DNA of 64,000 nucleotides from NCBI GenBank assembly GCA_030748495.1, contig JASMLX010000016.1:1-64000 (forward strand). Direction: 5' to 3'. The notes beneath the pieces were generated by a model that was not told the DNA's origin, did not search any database, and saw nothing but the letters and a program-made list of their open reading frames with translations. The translations under genes and the position numbers were made by a program. This document shows positions 17,446 through 25,945 of this stretch, in pieces. Origin of the DNA: Candidatus Poribacteria bacterium. Its GTDB lineage: Bacteria > Poribacteria > WGA-4E > UBA9662. The first letter of the stretch is position 1. Every line of letters begins with the position of its first letter.

Positions 17446-19521
17446 ATGATTGCCGAAATTGGACAAGCCGCCATCTGGTTGGCTCTTTTCAGTTGTCTGT
17501 GGACCATCGTTGCCATTGCAATGGGTATGAGGCACCATCACTTGGGGGCCATTCAGAGTGGACGCAATGCCACCATGGCAACTTTTGGTTTAATCAGTAC
17601 AGCTACACTTGCTTTGGTCTATAGCTTCATAATGGACGATTTTGCATTGCTTTACGTCTATGAAGGCTCGAGTCTCAAGCAACCGCTACTCTACAAAGTG
17701 ACAGCTTTATGGGGCAAAATGTCAGGGTCACTTCTGTTTTGGCTATGGTTATTGACATTCTTTTCTGTTATGGTCGTTTGGCAAAACCAAAAACCGTTAG
17801 CTTCTACTGACAACATATCACTGGCCGATTCTGCCCTAATTACGTTGTCTTTTGTCTCTTTCTTTTTCGTGCTACTAGTAACAGGTTTAATTGAAGGGGT
17901 TCGGAACCCGTTAGCCCGCTTCCCATGGGGAGTTGTTAAGGCTGATGGCTTGGGGATGAATCCATTACTGCAAACGCCAAGTATGGCCTTTCATCCACCT
18001 ATGTTATATGTTGGGTTTGTTAGTCTCACTGTGCCCTTTGCTTTTGCTATGGGAGCACTCATTTCTGGCAATCTAAGCAATCTGTGGCTCCACTTATCCC
18101 GTCGTTGGACGATGTTTTCGTGGATTGCGTTAACAGTCGGCATCACCCTCGGTGGTAATTGGGCCTATCACGAACTGGGTTGGGGTGGATATTGGGCTTG
18201 GGATCCCGTCGAGAATGCCTCCTTTATGCCCTGGTTGCTCTGTAGTGCTTACCTCCATTCGGCCATGATTCAAGAAAAACGGAACATGCTGAAAATATGG
18301 AATATTGTTCTAGTTTCACTGGCTTTTGGTTTTACTATTCTAGGTACTTTTATTACACGTAGCGGCGTAATTTCGTCTGTTCATGCTTTTGCCCAGTCGC
18401 AGGTAGGCGGATTTTTCGTTATCTTTTTGTTGGCTTTGTTAACAGGAACAGTAATCTTGATTCTACTACGTAGGCATCAACTACGGAGTCCAAATCGGCT
18501 AGAATCTCTTCTTTCTAGAGAGAGTGCTTTTGTACTTAATAACTGGATTTTAGTGGCTCTAACTGCCATGATCTTGTTTGGTACCCTTTGGCCTATCATT
18601 TCTGAAGCTGTTACTCAGCAAAAAATGGCGGTGCCTGAAGCCTACTTCAACCAAATCGTTATCATTCCCGGCTTGATTTTGTTATTGCTAACAGGTATCG
18701 GTCCTCTTATCTCTTGGAAAACGCTGACGCGTAGTAATTTTAACCGTGTCTTTGCCAAGCCGACCGCGATATCTGTTATTGCAGCTCTAATCTCTCTAGT
18801 GATCTTTTACCTGTACCGTGAACCGGACACTTCGGTATCAACCATCATTCTGTCTGCTATCTGTATCTTAGGTGCTGTTTTCGTGTTAACTGCTATCTTG
18901 GAAGAATTTTACCGGGGTGGTAAGCTGAGAGCTAAACGAAACCAAATAGGCTTATTTTTAGGCATGATTCGCCTTCTCAGGCACAATAAGCGCCGCTATG
19001 GCGGTTACTTGGTGCATATCGGGATCGTCATCTTATATATTGGTATTATGGGGTCTAAAGGATATGATCGATTGACAACCGAAAGTCTCACTCCCGGCCA
19101 AGCTATTAAAATTCGAGGTTATGAATTAATCGCAGGTGAAGGCTTTCAACAGAAACATGCCAATTTCGATCTTAGCGGCGTCAATTTCACCGTCAAGAAA
19201 AATGGCAAAGTATTTGATACCATGAAGCCTGCTCGTGCCTTCTACTTTACCGCTGGACAAGGTGATCAAGATACCATAGAATCTGCCATTCACCATGTGG
19301 GACACATGGGACTCAATAATCTTTATATCGCACTTGGTCCGCTACCGAGCAAATTTCCCAACTACACTCAAGAACCAATCACGGTTGAGGTTTATCACAA
19401 TCCGTTGATCAATTTGGTCTGGATTGGAGTAGCTGTAATGCTTATCGGTGGTATCATAGCCATTCTGGAAAATACGATTCCTACCACCAACCTGACGCCA
19501 CGGGGCTTATCCGGTGTCTAA
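17446..19521 (+). CDS. ccmF: Cytochrome c heme lyase subunit CcmF
   Basis: A large integral membrane protein (691 residues) that joins heme from CcmE to apocytochrome c. The tryptophan-rich heme-handling motif is intact (GWGGYWAWDPVENAS, about 245-259). Probable heme-ligand His residues flank it (H183 in MAFHPPM, H242 in AYHELGW). More than a dozen hydrophobic segments are visible, plus a periplasmic domain before the last helix. Its end overlaps the ccmH start by eight bases. CcmA, B, C, D, G and I are not in this window. Confidence 0.94.
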   Translation: MIAEIGQAAIWLALFSCLWTIVAIAMGMRHHHLGAIQSGRNATMATFGLISTATLALVYSFIMDDFALLYVYEGSSLKQPLLYKVTALWGKMSGSLLFWLWLLTFFSVMVVWQNQKPLASTDNISLADSALITLSFVSFFFVLLVTGLIEGVRNPLARFPWGVVKADGLGMNPLLQTPSMAFHPPMLYVGFVSLTVPFAFAMGALISGNLSNLWLHLSRRWTMFSWIALTVGITLGGNWAYHELGWGGYWAWDPVENASFMPWLLCSAYLHSAMIQEKRNMLKIWNIVLVSLAFGFTILGTFITRSGVISSVHAFAQSQVGGFFVIFLLALLTGTVILILLRRHQLRSPNRLESLLSRESAFVLNNWILVALTAMILFGTLWPIISEAVTQQKMAVPEAYFNQIVIIPGLILLLLTGIGPLISWKTLTRSNFNRVFAKPTAISVIAALISLVIFYLYREPDTSVSTIILSAICILGAVFVLTAILEEFYRGGKLRAKRNQIGLFLGMIRLLRHNKRRYGGYLVHIGIVILYIGIMGSKGYDRLTTESLTPGQAIKIRGYELIAGEGFQQKHANFDLSGVNFTVKKNGKVFDTMKPARAFYFTAGQGDQDTIESAIHHVGHMGLNNLYIALGPLPSKFPNYTQEPITVEVYHNPLINLVWIGVAVMLIGGIIAILENTIPTTNLTPRGLSGV

Positions 19522-19978
19522 GCAACGATACGTTTGGTGGAACCTCGTCGTGGTTATGCTTGTTATTCTACTCCAGTTAAGTAGCCAAGCCAACAACGAT
19601 GACTTAAAACAATTGCTTAAAAGTGTTTATTGTTACTGTGGATGTTCACGGGAAACGATTGAGGTTTGTGTCTGTGGGGTTGCTCAGGAAATCGAAAAAA
19701 AATTCAAGCAGGAACTGGCCCTCGAAAAAACAGTAGATCAAATCAAGTCCGAATACCTGGCACAGCACGGTTCTCAATTTGATGCCATTATGAAAGCAGA
19801 GGGGTTTAATCTAGTTGCCTATATCACACCGTTTCTTTTTCTGGTTATTTCCGGTCTCATCGCAGTTATTATTATCAAAAACCAGAAGCCCAAGGAAGAT
19901 ATAACACGATCTATAGTGAGCGATAACGAATTTGGAGATCTGGAGGAAAAAATCCGGCAGTATCGCCAACAAAGGTAA
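19514..19978 (+). CDS. ccmH: CcmH-family thiol protein, cysteine-rich variant
   Basis: A small CcmH/CycL-like protein (154 residues) thought to keep apocytochrome thiols reduced for heme attachment. An N-terminal hydrophobic segment (about 8-24) acts as signal or anchor and a second membrane helix lies at about 101-122. The usual LRCXXC motif is replaced by YCYCGC (C40, C42, C44) and is followed by CVC (C52, C54), giving five cysteines in 15 residues. It starts at a GTG that overlaps ccmF. The change matches the unusual CcmE next to it and points to a non-standard System I. Confidence 0.8.
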   Translation: MSKQRYVWWNLVVVMLVILLQLSSQANNDDLKQLLKSVYCYCGCSRETIEVCVCGVAQEIEKKFKQELALEKTVDQIKSEYLAQHGSQFDAIMKAEGFNLVAYITPFLFLVISGLIAVIIIKNQKPKEDITRSIVSDNEFGDLEEKIRQYRQQR

Positions 19979-19988
19979 GGCTAATCAA

Positions 19989-20009
19989 ATCTCACTGTTT
20001 GTGTGAGAT
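19989..20009 (+). terminator. Hairpin after the ccm cluster
   Basis: ATCTCAC (19989-19995) and GTGAGAT (20003-20009) form a 7-bp stem with a 7-base loop just after the ccmH stop. There is no run of T residues, so it could be a weak terminator or only a processing structure. Confidence 0.35.
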
Positions 20010-20027
20010 CGCAGATGATTCCTGTAT

Positions 20028-20342
20028 TTGTTAAATGCTGAAGGGGAGCCTACCAAGCGTAACCTTGTATCCGTCGAAGGTCTAATTTTAGCTGTTCTGA
20101 AAGACATTGATCACCCGAAGGTATTCCAACAATTGAATTGTTCAGCACCTGTATGGGATCAGCTTATCGACTATAGAAGGATAGCTGAATATTTGAAACA
20201 ACGCCGTGGCTTGCAGAGTGTTGGTATTCAGATCGAGTATCATAGAATCTGGCTAGATAATACGAAAGCGAAGTTTCTGCGAGATTGGCGACTGGGCTAC
20301 GGCCTCGAACCATCAACGTTCGATGATCCCAGGAAAATTTGA
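20028..20342 (+). CDS. Hypothetical protein
   Basis: A 104-residue open frame starting at TTG, with no convincing ribosome-binding site. It has charged, helix-like composition in the middle (AEYLKQRRG) and contains one Cys (C43). No known domain is recognised. It lies between ccmH and the endonuclease V gene on the same strand, and its amino-acid composition looks protein-like. It may be real, but the start is uncertain. Confidence 0.35.
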   Translation: MLNAEGEPTKRNLVSVEGLILAVLKDIDHPKVFQQLNCSAPVWDQLIDYRRIAEYLKQRRGLQSVGIQIEYHRIWLDNTKAKFLRDWRLGYGLEPSTFDDPRKI

Positions 20343-20364
20343 TGTCTGAGCCAAGCCTGATCTG

Positions 20365-21021
20365 ATGCGGCCTTGTCAACTTCACACTTGGGATCTATCG
20401 CCGACTGAGGCCATAGCAGTTCAACTTCAACTGCGAGACCAGGTTATCCGGTGCGATGACTTCGGTGAAATTAAAACAGTAGCTGGAGCTGATCTCGGAA
20501 TTCGAGGTTCGCTGGCCACTGCTGTGATCTCTGTACTCAGTTACCCTTCCCTAGTCTTAGTCGATCAATCGGTGGTAAAGACAGCCGTTCAGTTCCCTTA
20601 CATCCCCGGTCTGCTTTCATTTCGGGAGATTCCGCCCTTGTTACAAGCCTTTGATCAATTGCAGACGATACCGGATTTGATAATTCTTGACGGTCACGGA
20701 GTAGCACATCCCAGGCGATTTGGATTGGCCTCACATCTGGGTCTTATCCTGGATTGGCCAACCATCGGTTGCGCCAAATCCCGCCTCTTTGGTACCTACC
20801 AGGAACCGGAGCTAGAGAAAGGGTCTTATCGTTTTCTCCACGATCGTGACCAAAACGTCATCGGTGCGGCTGTTCGTACACGTAGCCAAACGAAAGTGGT
20901 TTTCGTTTCTACCGGACACCGGGTTTCTCTCGACAGTGCTGTTCGGTTGACGCTGGCCTGCTGCCCGAGGTATAAATTACCTGAAACTACTCGATACGCT
21001 CACCGCCTCGCCTCCAATTAG
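20365..21021 (+). CDS. nfi: Endonuclease V
   Basis: A repair nuclease that cuts one base 3' of deoxyinosine and related lesions. 218 residues. The active-site acids are D43 (GADLG), E88 (FPYIPGLLSFRE) and D109 (LDGHGVAHPRRFG), all present, as is the GCAKSRL motif that follows. The order and spacing match the Nfi family. It is on the plus strand 22 bases after the hypothetical gene and 12 bases before the next membrane-anchored protein. Confidence 0.93.
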   Translation: MRPCQLHTWDLSPTEAIAVQLQLRDQVIRCDDFGEIKTVAGADLGIRGSLATAVISVLSYPSLVLVDQSVVKTAVQFPYIPGLLSFREIPPLLQAFDQLQTIPDLIILDGHGVAHPRRFGLASHLGLILDWPTIGCAKSRLFGTYQEPELEKGSYRFLHDRDQNVIGAAVRTRSQTKVVFVSTGHRVSLDSAVRLTLACCPRYKLPETTRYAHRLASN

Positions 21022-21033
21022 CACGACTCCATT

Positions 21034-22122
21034 TTGATTCTGCTTCTACTGCTTCTTGTGTATTATTTAACCTGTATGTGGCAGCCAGCCGGCACGATGG
21101 TCGATTTGCTGCCAGAAAAACCGATCGCCTTTGTCAGCCTGAAAAAGTTGCCGAAGTTGGTCGACGGCTTTAATCAGAGCGAATTTGGCCAACAGGTCAA
21201 GCGGATGCCGATTTTGAAGCAGGTCGAATCCAGCCTACGGGGTGCAAGGACGCAAGAGCCGTTTCAAGAGGTGGCCTTCAATTTCAATCAACTCCTGCCC
21301 TATCTGAGCCGCCGGGCGGTTTTAGCCCTCTATCCGGTGCAAGATAGTGTGGAGTTGACGATTCTCCAATCATGGCCGAGGACAAAGCTATCGACCTCTT
21401 TCCTCATACTGACAGAGGTTAACACCTTACAAAAACTAAGGATTTCTGCCCTCACTATCTTGGACCCAATGAATGACGCCTTTACCCTAACAGCCATGAC
21501 CTATCGGCAAATAAGAATTCAGACGTTAGTCCAAGATCCAGAATCGGAGTTGCCGGCTCTACACTATGCTTTCCTAGGGCGGGTTGTCATGGTTTCATCG
21601 ACCCTTTCAACAGTTGAACGAGTAATCGATGTATTTCGAAGTTCCAACACAAACATTGCCAGCAGCTCGAAGGTTGGTCAACAACTCACCGCCCAATACC
21701 AGAAGGCTAGGCACACCCTCTACTTAAATCTACCTGAATTATGGGAGGCGTTCGATTTGCCCGAGAGTGCCTTGATCAGTCCAATCCAGACTTGGACGGC
21801 GACGCAACATACTCAGAACAGTGTCTTGTATAGTCGTCACGATCTAACCTTACGTCGGCCGATCCGTCCTTTATTTCAGCAGTTTCAAGTGCCTCTGGAT
21901 AAGCCCTTTGAGGTGACCTCCACCCAATTGGCAACACGGATAAAAGGTGTTGCCTCGCTGATGACACTGATCTTGACTCTCTCTGGTCAACCTGTAGATC
22001 CTTCTATACACCAAACAATAGTGAATAATCTGCGGCCGCTGGAATCTTTGGGTGCGATTGGAGGGAAAATCACCATTACCGATCAAATCGCAACCCTGGA
22101 TCTACACATTTCATTCAATTGA
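21034..22122 (+). CDS. Membrane-anchored protein of unknown function (DUF3352-like)
   Basis: A 362-residue protein beginning at TTG with a hydrophobic N-terminal stretch (about 1-15) that could be a signal or anchor, followed by PEKPIAFVSLKKLPKL. That opening and the later alternation of beta strands resemble DUF3352 proteins of unknown function, but the match is weak. No Cys-rich, catalytic or nucleotide motif is seen. It immediately follows endonuclease V and may be co-transcribed with it. Confidence 0.55.
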   Translation: MILLLLLLVYYLTCMWQPAGTMVDLLPEKPIAFVSLKKLPKLVDGFNQSEFGQQVKRMPILKQVESSLRGARTQEPFQEVAFNFNQLLPYLSRRAVLALYPVQDSVELTILQSWPRTKLSTSFLILTEVNTLQKLRISALTILDPMNDAFTLTAMTYRQIRIQTLVQDPESELPALHYAFLGRVVMVSSTLSTVERVIDVFRSSNTNIASSSKVGQQLTAQYQKARHTLYLNLPELWEAFDLPESALISPIQTWTATQHTQNSVLYSRHDLTLRRPIRPLFQQFQVPLDKPFEVTSTQLATRIKGVASLMTLILTLSGQPVDPSIHQTIVNNLRPLESLGAIGGKITITDQIATLDLHISFN

Positions 22123-22127
22123 GGACC

Positions 22128-22155
22128 TTGCAAAGAAACAGCTTTGTGTTATACT
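22128..22155 (+). promoter_or_regulatory. Promoter of the heavy-metal-associated lipoprotein gene
   Basis: TTGCAA (22128-22133), 16 bases, TATACT (22150-22155), about 95 bases upstream of the start at 22250. Both hexamers are near consensus. Confidence 0.5.
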
Positions 22156-22249
22156 AGCAAGTCTATCGGTGAGTTAATCATCCGATCTTGACAGAGATAA
22201 TTTCACAAACACTGATTTGAGTGATAAGATTAAAGAAGGAGACAAACTT

Positions 22250-22582
22250 ATGAAGTCGATAAGCATCAGCCTGATGTGTCTACTGGTTATTGCGATTGTA
22301 ATGGCGGGTTGTGCCGCCAAAAGTACGCCCCCTACCGCTCAGGCAGAGGCCGAACCTGCCGTGGAGACTGTCACTCTTAAAGTTGATGGTCTTAAGTGTG
22401 GGAACTGCGTCAAAGCTGTCCAGGCCCAACTGGCTAAGGTTGAAGGCGTAACCGAAGCTACCTTGAGCGAAGGAACTGCCGTTGTTAAGGGGAGTACTAA
22501 GGTGCAAGCGCTGATCAAAGCCGTCGCCGGCAGCAAAAGCTGTTGCCCATCTGAATTTAGCGCGGAACTCGCATCCCAGTAA
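22250..22582 (+). CDS. Heavy-metal-associated (HMA) domain lipoprotein
   Basis: A 110-residue exported lipoprotein: a charged start, a hydrophobic core and the lipobox VMAGC, so the mature protein begins with the lipidated Cys at about residue 20. The body is a single HMA ferredoxin-like domain with the copper/zinc motif GLKCGNCVKA. A second Cys pair (KSCCPSEF) lies near the end, where ordinary HMA chaperones have none. It would bind a soft metal ion outside the cytoplasm, possibly handing it to another protein. AAGGAGA precedes the ATG at 22250, making the start firm. The gene is alone, with its own promoter and a strong terminator. Confidence 0.85.
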   Translation: MKSISISLMCLLVIAIVMAGCAAKSTPPTAQAEAEPAVETVTLKVDGLKCGNCVKAVQAQLAKVEGVTEATLSEGTAVVKGSTKVQALIKAVAGSKSCCPSEFSAELASQ

Positions 22583-22597
22583 TCTCTTGCCCAACCC

Positions 22598-22637
22598 GCA
22601 AAATCTGGCGACGGAAATTTCCATCGCCAGATTTTGC
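22598..22637. terminator. Bidirectional hairpin terminator
   Basis: A near-perfect 40-base palindrome between two convergent genes: arms 22598-22611 and 22624-22637 pair over 14 bp, and the central ten bases (GGAAATTTCC) are themselves palindromic. Terminal A- and T-rich ends allow use in both directions. Confidence 0.75.
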
Positions 22638-22642
22638 TTCTC

Positions 22643-24805
22643 TCAATGCTTTTCCACCTGACCCAGCAATTCGACGATCTGGATCTGTCCGGCCGCTTCA
22701 GCCAACGCTATTGCCGTCTGTCCATCCGAATTTTTGATTCCGACTTCGGCACCAGCCGTTAATAACTGCCCCACCAACCGAAGGCTGCCCCGCCAAGCGG
22801 CGTACATCAATGCGCTCTCTCGTTGCTGATTGACTAGATTGACATTAGCCTGGTAATCTAATAAAAGTTGAACCAAATCTACCGCCGTTTTGGAACAGGC
22901 TAAAATCAAAGCTGTATTTCCGTCATGATTCTGTTGGTCAATGTTTGCCCCTTGCTCCAGCAGTAGCTTTAAGACGGATTGATGATTTCCCTCGACTGCC
23001 ATGAGCAGGGCGGGGTTACCGAACCTACCGATAACATCGATAACAACCCCATTTTCTAAGGCTTGTTTAACCGGCGTCAGTTTTCCGTGTTTAGATCCCC
23101 ACAACAGTTGAGCTTCCAATTTGGGTTCTGTTACCATTATCTCCTGATTGACCGGCAGATTCTCAAAAACCTGAACCGCGCCACTCAGCCACTCGATGTG
23201 GAGTTGGTCGATCTGTGATTGTTGATGGAGACCAAAGTGCAGGCGTGGATCGTGGCAACTGAGATAGCCAGAACCGAAATGTACCTCCTGTACGGCGGTA
23301 TATGCGCCTGCTTTCAGTGTGATTCGACTCCCGATGCCGTCGCGGTTGCTAACCGTTCCCACCGTTTTAATCCGGACCCAGTTGCCAATCGTCTCGTTTC
23401 GCAGCAACTCTGAAGGTTGATTTGAATTGGAGACGGCAATATCGATGTCACCATCGTTATCGTAATCACCAAAAGCGGCCCCACGGCTAATCTGCATTTG
23501 GTTAAAGTGTTCGCCAGCCTTTTTGGACACCTCGTGGAAGGTGCCGTTACCGGCGTTGAGGAATAACTGGTTGGGTTGAGCAGAGGTCAGTACATCTGAG
23601 GTTTGATCGATATTATGGATCACATGACCATTGGCAATAAACAGATCCACATCGCTATCGTTGTCGAAATCGTATAATCCAGTTCCAAACCCGACATAGA
23701 GCAGACTTTCATTTCCCAGATATGCCTGGTAGATAACATCGTTAAAAGTGCCATCGCTATTGTTGAGATAGAGAGCGTTAGTTTCGTAAGACAGGTTGGT
23801 GACAAAGATATCCAACCATCCATCGCCGTTCAGATCTGCTACATCCACCCCCATACCGGCTTGCGCCACCCCGTCAAAGCTATAGGCACAACCCGTCAGC
23901 AAAGCGACTTCGTTAAAGCTGCCGTCCCCTTGATTATAGAATAGAAAGTTGGGCGTATCGTCGTTAGCCACATAAATATCTGGACCTCCATCGTGGTTAA
24001 AATCGCCAGCGACAACGCCTAACCCTTTACCATGGAATAGATCTGCCGGATCGGTAATCCCAGCCGAATCGGTAATATTGGTAAAGGTTCCGTCGCCGTT
24101 GTTACGGTAGAGTTGGTCGGCAGCCCCTTCAAACAGAGAAGGGTGACAGTAAGATAGCTTTCCCTTTTCACCGCACGGTAGATACGGTACATCGAGCGCG
24201 TATTGCAGGTAGTTGACCACATACAGGTCTAAAAATCCGTCCAGATCAATGTCCAAAAAGGTGGCACTGCTACTCCAGCCTCGATCGCCAACACCGGCGT
24301 TGTCGGTAACATCGGTAAAGGTGCCGTCACCATTGTTCTGGTACAGACGATTGGCCCCGAAATTAGTCAGATATAGATCGGCATCGCTATCGTTATCGTA
24401 GTCGGCTACTGTCACCCCCTGACCATAGGGTTGTTGACTGACTCCCATTTCCCGATCTGTGTTGTCAACACCGGCATCGTTGGTGACGTCGGCAAAAGTG
24501 CCATCACCCAGATTGCGATAAAGTCTGCTGCTAAATTCTATTGATGAAGGTTTTCCAGAGTTCGGCCAGTGACCACTATTAACGCAATAGAGGTCCAGAA
24601 ATCCGTCATTGTCATAATCGAGCCAAGCTAAACCAGAGCCGATAGTCTCAGGCAGATGGAAATCCCCGGTTGCACCGTTTTGATGTTTAAAATCGATGCC
24701 TGCTGTCACCGTAGTGAATCGGGGGCCGATAGTCTCGGCCATCATCGAGATTGTAACCCACCCGAATAAGAGAAAGTGAAGAACAATAATACGTGGGAGT
24801 TTCAT
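22643..24805 (-). CDS. Secreted FG-GAP/VCBS and ASPIC/UnbV protein with C-terminal ankyrin repeats
   Basis: A 720-residue exported protein. A signal peptide (about 1-24) is followed by repeated FG-GAP/VCBS-like units with D-x-D-x-D calcium loops such as DYDNDGFLD, DIDLDGFLD and DLNGDGWLD (about 30-460), which predict a beta-propeller. An ASPIC/UnbV domain follows (about 465-550, with GIGSRI and HFGLH). Residues about 563-720 contain four to five ankyrin repeats (for example DGNTALILA, GQTAIALAE). FG-GAP plus ASPIC/UnbV is common in environmental bacteria; the attached ankyrin block is unusual. It probably acts in extracellular binding or adhesion. Convergent with the HMA lipoprotein gene, with the palindromic terminator between them. 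Confidence 0.85.
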   Translation of the reverse strand: MKLPRIIVLHFLLFGWVTISMMAETIGPRFTTVTAGIDFKHQNGATGDFHLPETIGSGLAWLDYDNDGFLDLYCVNSGHWPNSGKPSSIEFSSRLYRNLGDGTFADVTNDAGVDNTDREMGVSQQPYGQGVTVADYDNDSDADLYLTNFGANRLYQNNGDGTFTDVTDNAGVGDRGWSSSATFLDIDLDGFLDLYVVNYLQYALDVPYLPCGEKGKLSYCHPSLFEGAADQLYRNNGDGTFTNITDSAGITDPADLFHGKGLGVVAGDFNHDGGPDIYVANDDTPNFLFYNQGDGSFNEVALLTGCAYSFDGVAQAGMGVDVADLNGDGWLDIFVTNLSYETNALYLNNSDGTFNDVIYQAYLGNESLLYVGFGTGLYDFDNDSDVDLFIANGHVIHNIDQTSDVLTSAQPNQLFLNAGNGTFHEVSKKAGEHFNQMQISRGAAFGDYDNDGDIDIAVSNSNQPSELLRNETIGNWVRIKTVGTVSNRDGIGSRITLKAGAYTAVQEVHFGSGYLSCHDPRLHFGLHQQSQIDQLHIEWLSGAVQVFENLPVNQEIMVTEPKLEAQLLWGSKHGKLTPVKQALENGVVIDVIGRFGNPALLMAVEGNHQSVLKLLLEQGANIDQQNHDGNTALILACSKTAVDLVQLLLDYQANVNLVNQQRESALMYAAWRGSLRLVGQLLTAGAEVGIKNSDGQTAIALAEAAGQIQIVELLGQVEKH

Positions 24806-24926
24806 ATCGGTAATAATAGCATAAATCTCGGCTCAGCTAAATAACAGACCTTGACGTGACAAAATCGGCATTTTATAATTGCCAATGAGAAGCAGTATCC
24901 CAGACTAACTTATAGAGATTAAACAG

Positions 24927-25724
24927 ATGACGCAACTTAAAATCCCTGATCTGTCTATCGACCAGTACGAAGCGGACGGTTTTTTGATATGTCAGGATCC
25001 AATTGTACCAACCGAAATCGTTCAAAATGCCAGTCAAGGGATGGATGCGCTTAGATCAGGACAGTATGAAACAGGTATTGCCCCCGAACCATCCTATTGG
25101 GAGCCGGGCGACGATGCTGACAAACTCTGCAAAATCGAAATGCCACAGATTGCCAACTACGCTATTATGGATTTAATCACATATCCGTCGATTGGCGAGG
25201 CGGTTGCTCAGATAACAAGGGCGGAGATGGTACAGGTCTGGTGGGTACAACTGTTGGGCAAACCGCCCGCCACCAATCGTGGCCAAACCAATATCGGTTG
25301 GCATCAAGATCAATATTACTGGCGGATTTGGGAAGCAGAGAGCCAACTATTAACGGTTTGGGTATCTATTAGTAATGTTACCGAACAAGATGGTCCAATG
25401 CGGCTGGTTAAAAGATCACACCGATGGGGCCTTCTGGAACAAAACGACTTTTATGGCCAGGATCACGACCATCAGATGGCCGAAACCAAATTACCGGAGA
25501 ACGAAATTTGGGAGGAGGAGATGGCTTTACTGCCTGCTGGCGGCGCTAGTTTTCATCACTGCTTGGCCTACCACGCTAGTGGCCCCAATCGATCTTCGAC
25601 CATGCGACGTAGTCTTGCTATCCATGTACGCACCGAAAAATCGAGGCCGGTAAACGATCAACGAACAGGTCTGAGTCGATTCATCGACAATCACGACTAT
25701 TGTCCTGTTATCTACCAAAGTTGA
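24927..25724 (+). CDS. Phytanoyl-CoA dioxygenase family protein
   Basis: The third PhyH homologue, 265 residues. The proximal metal motif is HQD in GWHQDQYYW and the distal His is in AYHASGPNRS, whose Arg would bind 2-oxoglutarate; all are intact. GAxRLVxRSHxWG-type sequence (MRLVKRSHRWG) is the typical strand after the motif. The ATG at 24927 is preceded by AGAGAT. It is divergent from the FG-GAP protein and followed by pyrD about 220 bases later. Substrate unknown. Confidence 0.85.
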   Translation: MTQLKIPDLSIDQYEADGFLICQDPIVPTEIVQNASQGMDALRSGQYETGIAPEPSYWEPGDDADKLCKIEMPQIANYAIMDLITYPSIGEAVAQITRAEMVQVWWVQLLGKPPATNRGQTNIGWHQDQYYWRIWEAESQLLTVWVSISNVTEQDGPMRLVKRSHRWGLLEQNDFYGQDHDHQMAETKLPENEIWEEEMALLPAGGASFHHCLAYHASGPNRSSTMRRSLAIHVRTEKSRPVNDQRTGLSRFIDNHDYCPVIYQS

Positions 25725-25945
25725 CTGCTTGTTTGAGTCGTTTTTATAAAACCCGTGGATTCTCCCCTGGATTAAAATCTGGCATAGGAATGATATTAGG
25801 AAATGGGTGTTCGTCTGTTGCTACTCGCTTGATTGGAAATCCAGGTTAAGAAAGGAATGCTTGAATCCGAAACCTAAGGTGAAAACGCTGCATCATCTTG
25901 GACATTATCCCTTACAACATTGACTATATCAGACAAGATAGTCTT

